5,247 bases of DNA from Candidatus Aenigmatarchaeota archaeon. GTDB lineage: Archaea > Aenigmatarchaeota > Aenigmatarchaeia > GW2011-AR5. The translations under genes were made by a program, and so were the position numbers. Each line of letters opens with the position of its first letter. Within the stretch, counting starts at the first letter, position 1. A model generated the notes under the pieces. The model was not told the DNA's origin. It did no database searches and was given only the letters and a program-made list of their open reading frames with translations. The DNA is taken from the NCBI GenBank assembly GCA_016198645.1, contig JACQIE010000050.1, positions 1 through 5,247 on the forward strand, read 5' to 3'. Positions 3,897-5,247 of the stretch are shown here, piece after piece.

Positions 3897-5247
3897 ATGG
3901 TAGCTACAAATAGCACGAATACAAGATACGCCGTGCCGACGTCGGCAGGAAATCTGTTCTTTCCTATGTCGGGCGAGAACGGCACTCTGCCTACGGTGCC
4001 CGTGGACAAGGACGGTCGTACGGAACGCTATGTTACGGAGCTTGAGAAGGGAGATAAAATATACTTAGAAGGGGAAGGAGTGCCGGAAGATTCCGCCAGT
4101 TTCTCGGATATAAGAGGAATACTCAGCGCAAACGTTCCGGGCTACCGGCAGGCGCGTGCCGCCAACTTCATTGAACATGGCTTTCCCGACGAAAAGAGGA
4201 CGTACGAAGTCCCGCGCCTTAAATACGACCTGTGGCACGCCGTCGCCGCGCAGAATCCTTCACTGCTTGCGGTGGACGAGCTTGCGCGTCTTGATGAATG
4301 CATCTTTGAGCGTCCCAGCGGTGAAAACAATGCATACGGATTCAGCGGCAAGACCGTGTCAGAAGTGGCTGCTTATATAGAGGGCGTATCCAAAGCCGCC
4401 TGCGAAAGAGAAGGCGTGCCGTGGAAATACACGAAAGGGACGCAAGCCGCGAAAGATTGGCTCAACGGCAGTGTCATACATCCCAGGCACAAGTCTGATA
4501 AGCCCGAAGATTTGGAAGATGCCATTTGGATAGGGTATGCGCTGGGTTCGGACGAATTAATGAGCAGGTCGTTTGAAATATACGACGCTGCCGTCGCCGC
4601 GCAGGAAAATCCCGCGGCAAAGGACGCGAACGATTATTTCCGGTTGACGGACGGGCACAGCAACGTGGCAAGGCTGATGCGGGGCATGATGGGAGAGCAC
4701 AAGCAAGGCGAAAGAGAGTCGGCGCACGTCCGTGGGAATCACGGCAGGGTTTACAGCAATACCCGCGAATGGGCGGATGCAGTGAGACGGGAATTGAAAG
4801 CACGCATACAACACGGCATCCGGGAGATTCAGGTGTATGACAAAGGAAAATTGGTGGAAGTCGGAACGCCTGCCGACGAGCCGGAGCCGCACGCTCGCGG
4901 CATGACAAGGAAGCCAGTATTGATAACGAGCGACGAGAGACGGGCGGATGTCTACGATATGTTAGGAATAACATCCAAGCCGCCGAGCAGGCGGGACACG
5001 CTGAGAGGCGCGCTCATGGACGCCGCCGATATCATGACAATTGCGTACGGTAAAATAGTTCAGGCATATCTGGATTTCAAATCAAGACCTGCGGTTACTG
5101 TTACAGCAGGGGTAGATTTCAGGTTGTCGGAAATAGAAGGAAAAAGATATGTAATCCTAAGACCCGATTTTCTGACACTTTTCGCAGCAGGCGTCGACGC
5201 CACACAATTATATATAGATAATGTTAATTTTGCGCACGGTTCACGGA
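3897..5247 (+). CDS. Unidentified protein, at least 450 residues, C-terminus beyond the right edge
   Basis: The frame is open from ATG 3897 to the window end. I do not recognise the family. There is no signal peptide and no membrane helix, so the protein is probably cytoplasmic. Residues 1-60 look like a small beta domain ending in RYVTELEKGDKIYLEGEG (44-61); GDKIxL turns of this kind occur in SH3-like and Hint-like barrels, but the intein Cys and His blocks are absent. Residues 76-330 are mainly helical and charged. YTKGTQAAKDWLNGSVIHP (178-196) resembles a helix-turn-helix with the W-L-x-G-x(3)-x-P pattern. It is followed by DLEDAIWIGYALGSDELM (205-222) and FEIYDAAVAA (226-235). A similar 'WL-G / I-P / D-I-E-x-I-A / G-D-x-x-L' order occurs in some helicase-associated defence proteins such as DISARM DrmE; this is a recollection, at low confidence. 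A Y-D-(x)n-A-V-A-A-Q-(E)-N-P block occurs twice (110-121 and 229-239). Codons become more A/T-rich after about residue 385. The start is supported by a TATA box 26 bases upstream, and the antisense frames read as Arg/Pro-rich shadows. Confidence 0.75.
   Translation, partial: MVATNSTNTRYAVPTSAGNLFFPMSGENGTLPTVPVDKDGRTERYVTELEKGDKIYLEGEGVPEDSASFSDIRGILSANVPGYRQARAANFIEHGFPDEKRTYEVPRLKYDLWHAVAAQNPSLLAVDELARLDECIFERPSGENNAYGFSGKTVSEVAAYIEGVSKAACEREGVPWKYTKGTQAAKDWLNGSVIHPRHKSDKPEDLEDAIWIGYALGSDELMSRSFEIYDAAVAAQENPAAKDANDYFRLTDGHSNVARLMRGMMGEHKQGERESAHVRGNHGRVYSNTREWADAVRRELKARIQHGIREIQVYDKGKLVEVGTPADEPEPHARGMTRKPVLITSDERRADVYDMLGITSKPPSRRDTLRGALMDAADIMTIAYGKIVQAYLDFKSRPAVTVTAGVDFRLSEIEGKRYVILRPDFLTLFAAGVDATQLYIDNVNFAHGSR
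4239..4604 (+). repeat. 15-base exact repeat inside the unidentified gene (4239-4253 and 4590-4604)
   Basis: GCCGTCGCCGCGCAG occurs at both positions in the same reading frame, encoding AVAAQ each time. The surrounding residues also match: YDLWHAVAAQNPS against YDAAVAAQENPA. The two blocks are 351 bases (117 codons) apart. This hints at an internally duplicated helical segment, though the matching stretch is short and low in complexity. Confidence 0.5.

Noticed and set aside
3897..4150. Intein or Hint domain at the start of the unidentified protein
   Set aside because: ELEKGDKIYL resembles a Hint turn, but there is no nucleophilic Cys at the start of a splicing block, no G-x-x-x-x-T-x-x-H block and no terminal His-Asn.
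4474..4974. A 166-residue minus-strand frame opposite the unidentified gene
   Set aside because: It is rich in Arg, Pro, Ser and Cys and looks like the shadow of a G/C-rich coding strand. The plus-strand frame is far longer, has a promoter and has a normal protein composition.

Overview
The window reads as archaeal chromosome. The clearest evidence is a glutamyl-tRNA synthetase of the archaeal/eukaryotic type, with an HLGN signature, an LSKS loop, an N-terminal extension and two C-terminal beta-barrel anticodon-binding domains. Promoter architecture agrees: five of the six gene starts have a good A/T-rich TATA-like box (the sixth is weaker) centred about 25-28 bases before the ATG, mostly with a purine-rich BRE-like stretch before it and no Shine-Dalgarno. 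This is what archaeal genes with leaderless transcripts look like. Base composition is intermediate and genes are compact. A small-genome lineage such as a DPANN archaeon is a guess, not shown by the sequence.

Layout, left to right. Positions 1-372 (minus) hold the N-terminal 124 residues of a HemK2/PrmC-type glutamine N5-methyltransferase that runs off the left edge. Positions 373-682 form a gene-poor spacer with a cluster of hairpins and degenerate repeats at 523-628. Positions 683-1240 (minus) encode a Yip1-family membrane protein. Back-to-back promoters at 1241-1324 serve it and the divergent gltX (1325-2968, plus). A 50-residue two-helix membrane microprotein follows at 3059-3211 (plus). 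It converges on a YrdC-only threonylcarbamoyl-AMP synthase (3226-3819, minus). A second divergent promoter region (3820-3896) separates that gene from a long unidentified reading frame, 3897 to the right edge (plus, at least 450 residues).

Three of the recognisable genes act on translation: charging of tRNA with glutamate, the t6A37 modification of ANN-decoding tRNAs, and (by family) methylation of the release factor GGQ motif. Each appears to have its own promoter, so this is a theme rather than an operon. The two parts most worth a second look are the hairpin cluster at 523-628, where one arm can pair with either of two partners, and the unidentified protein at 3897-5247.
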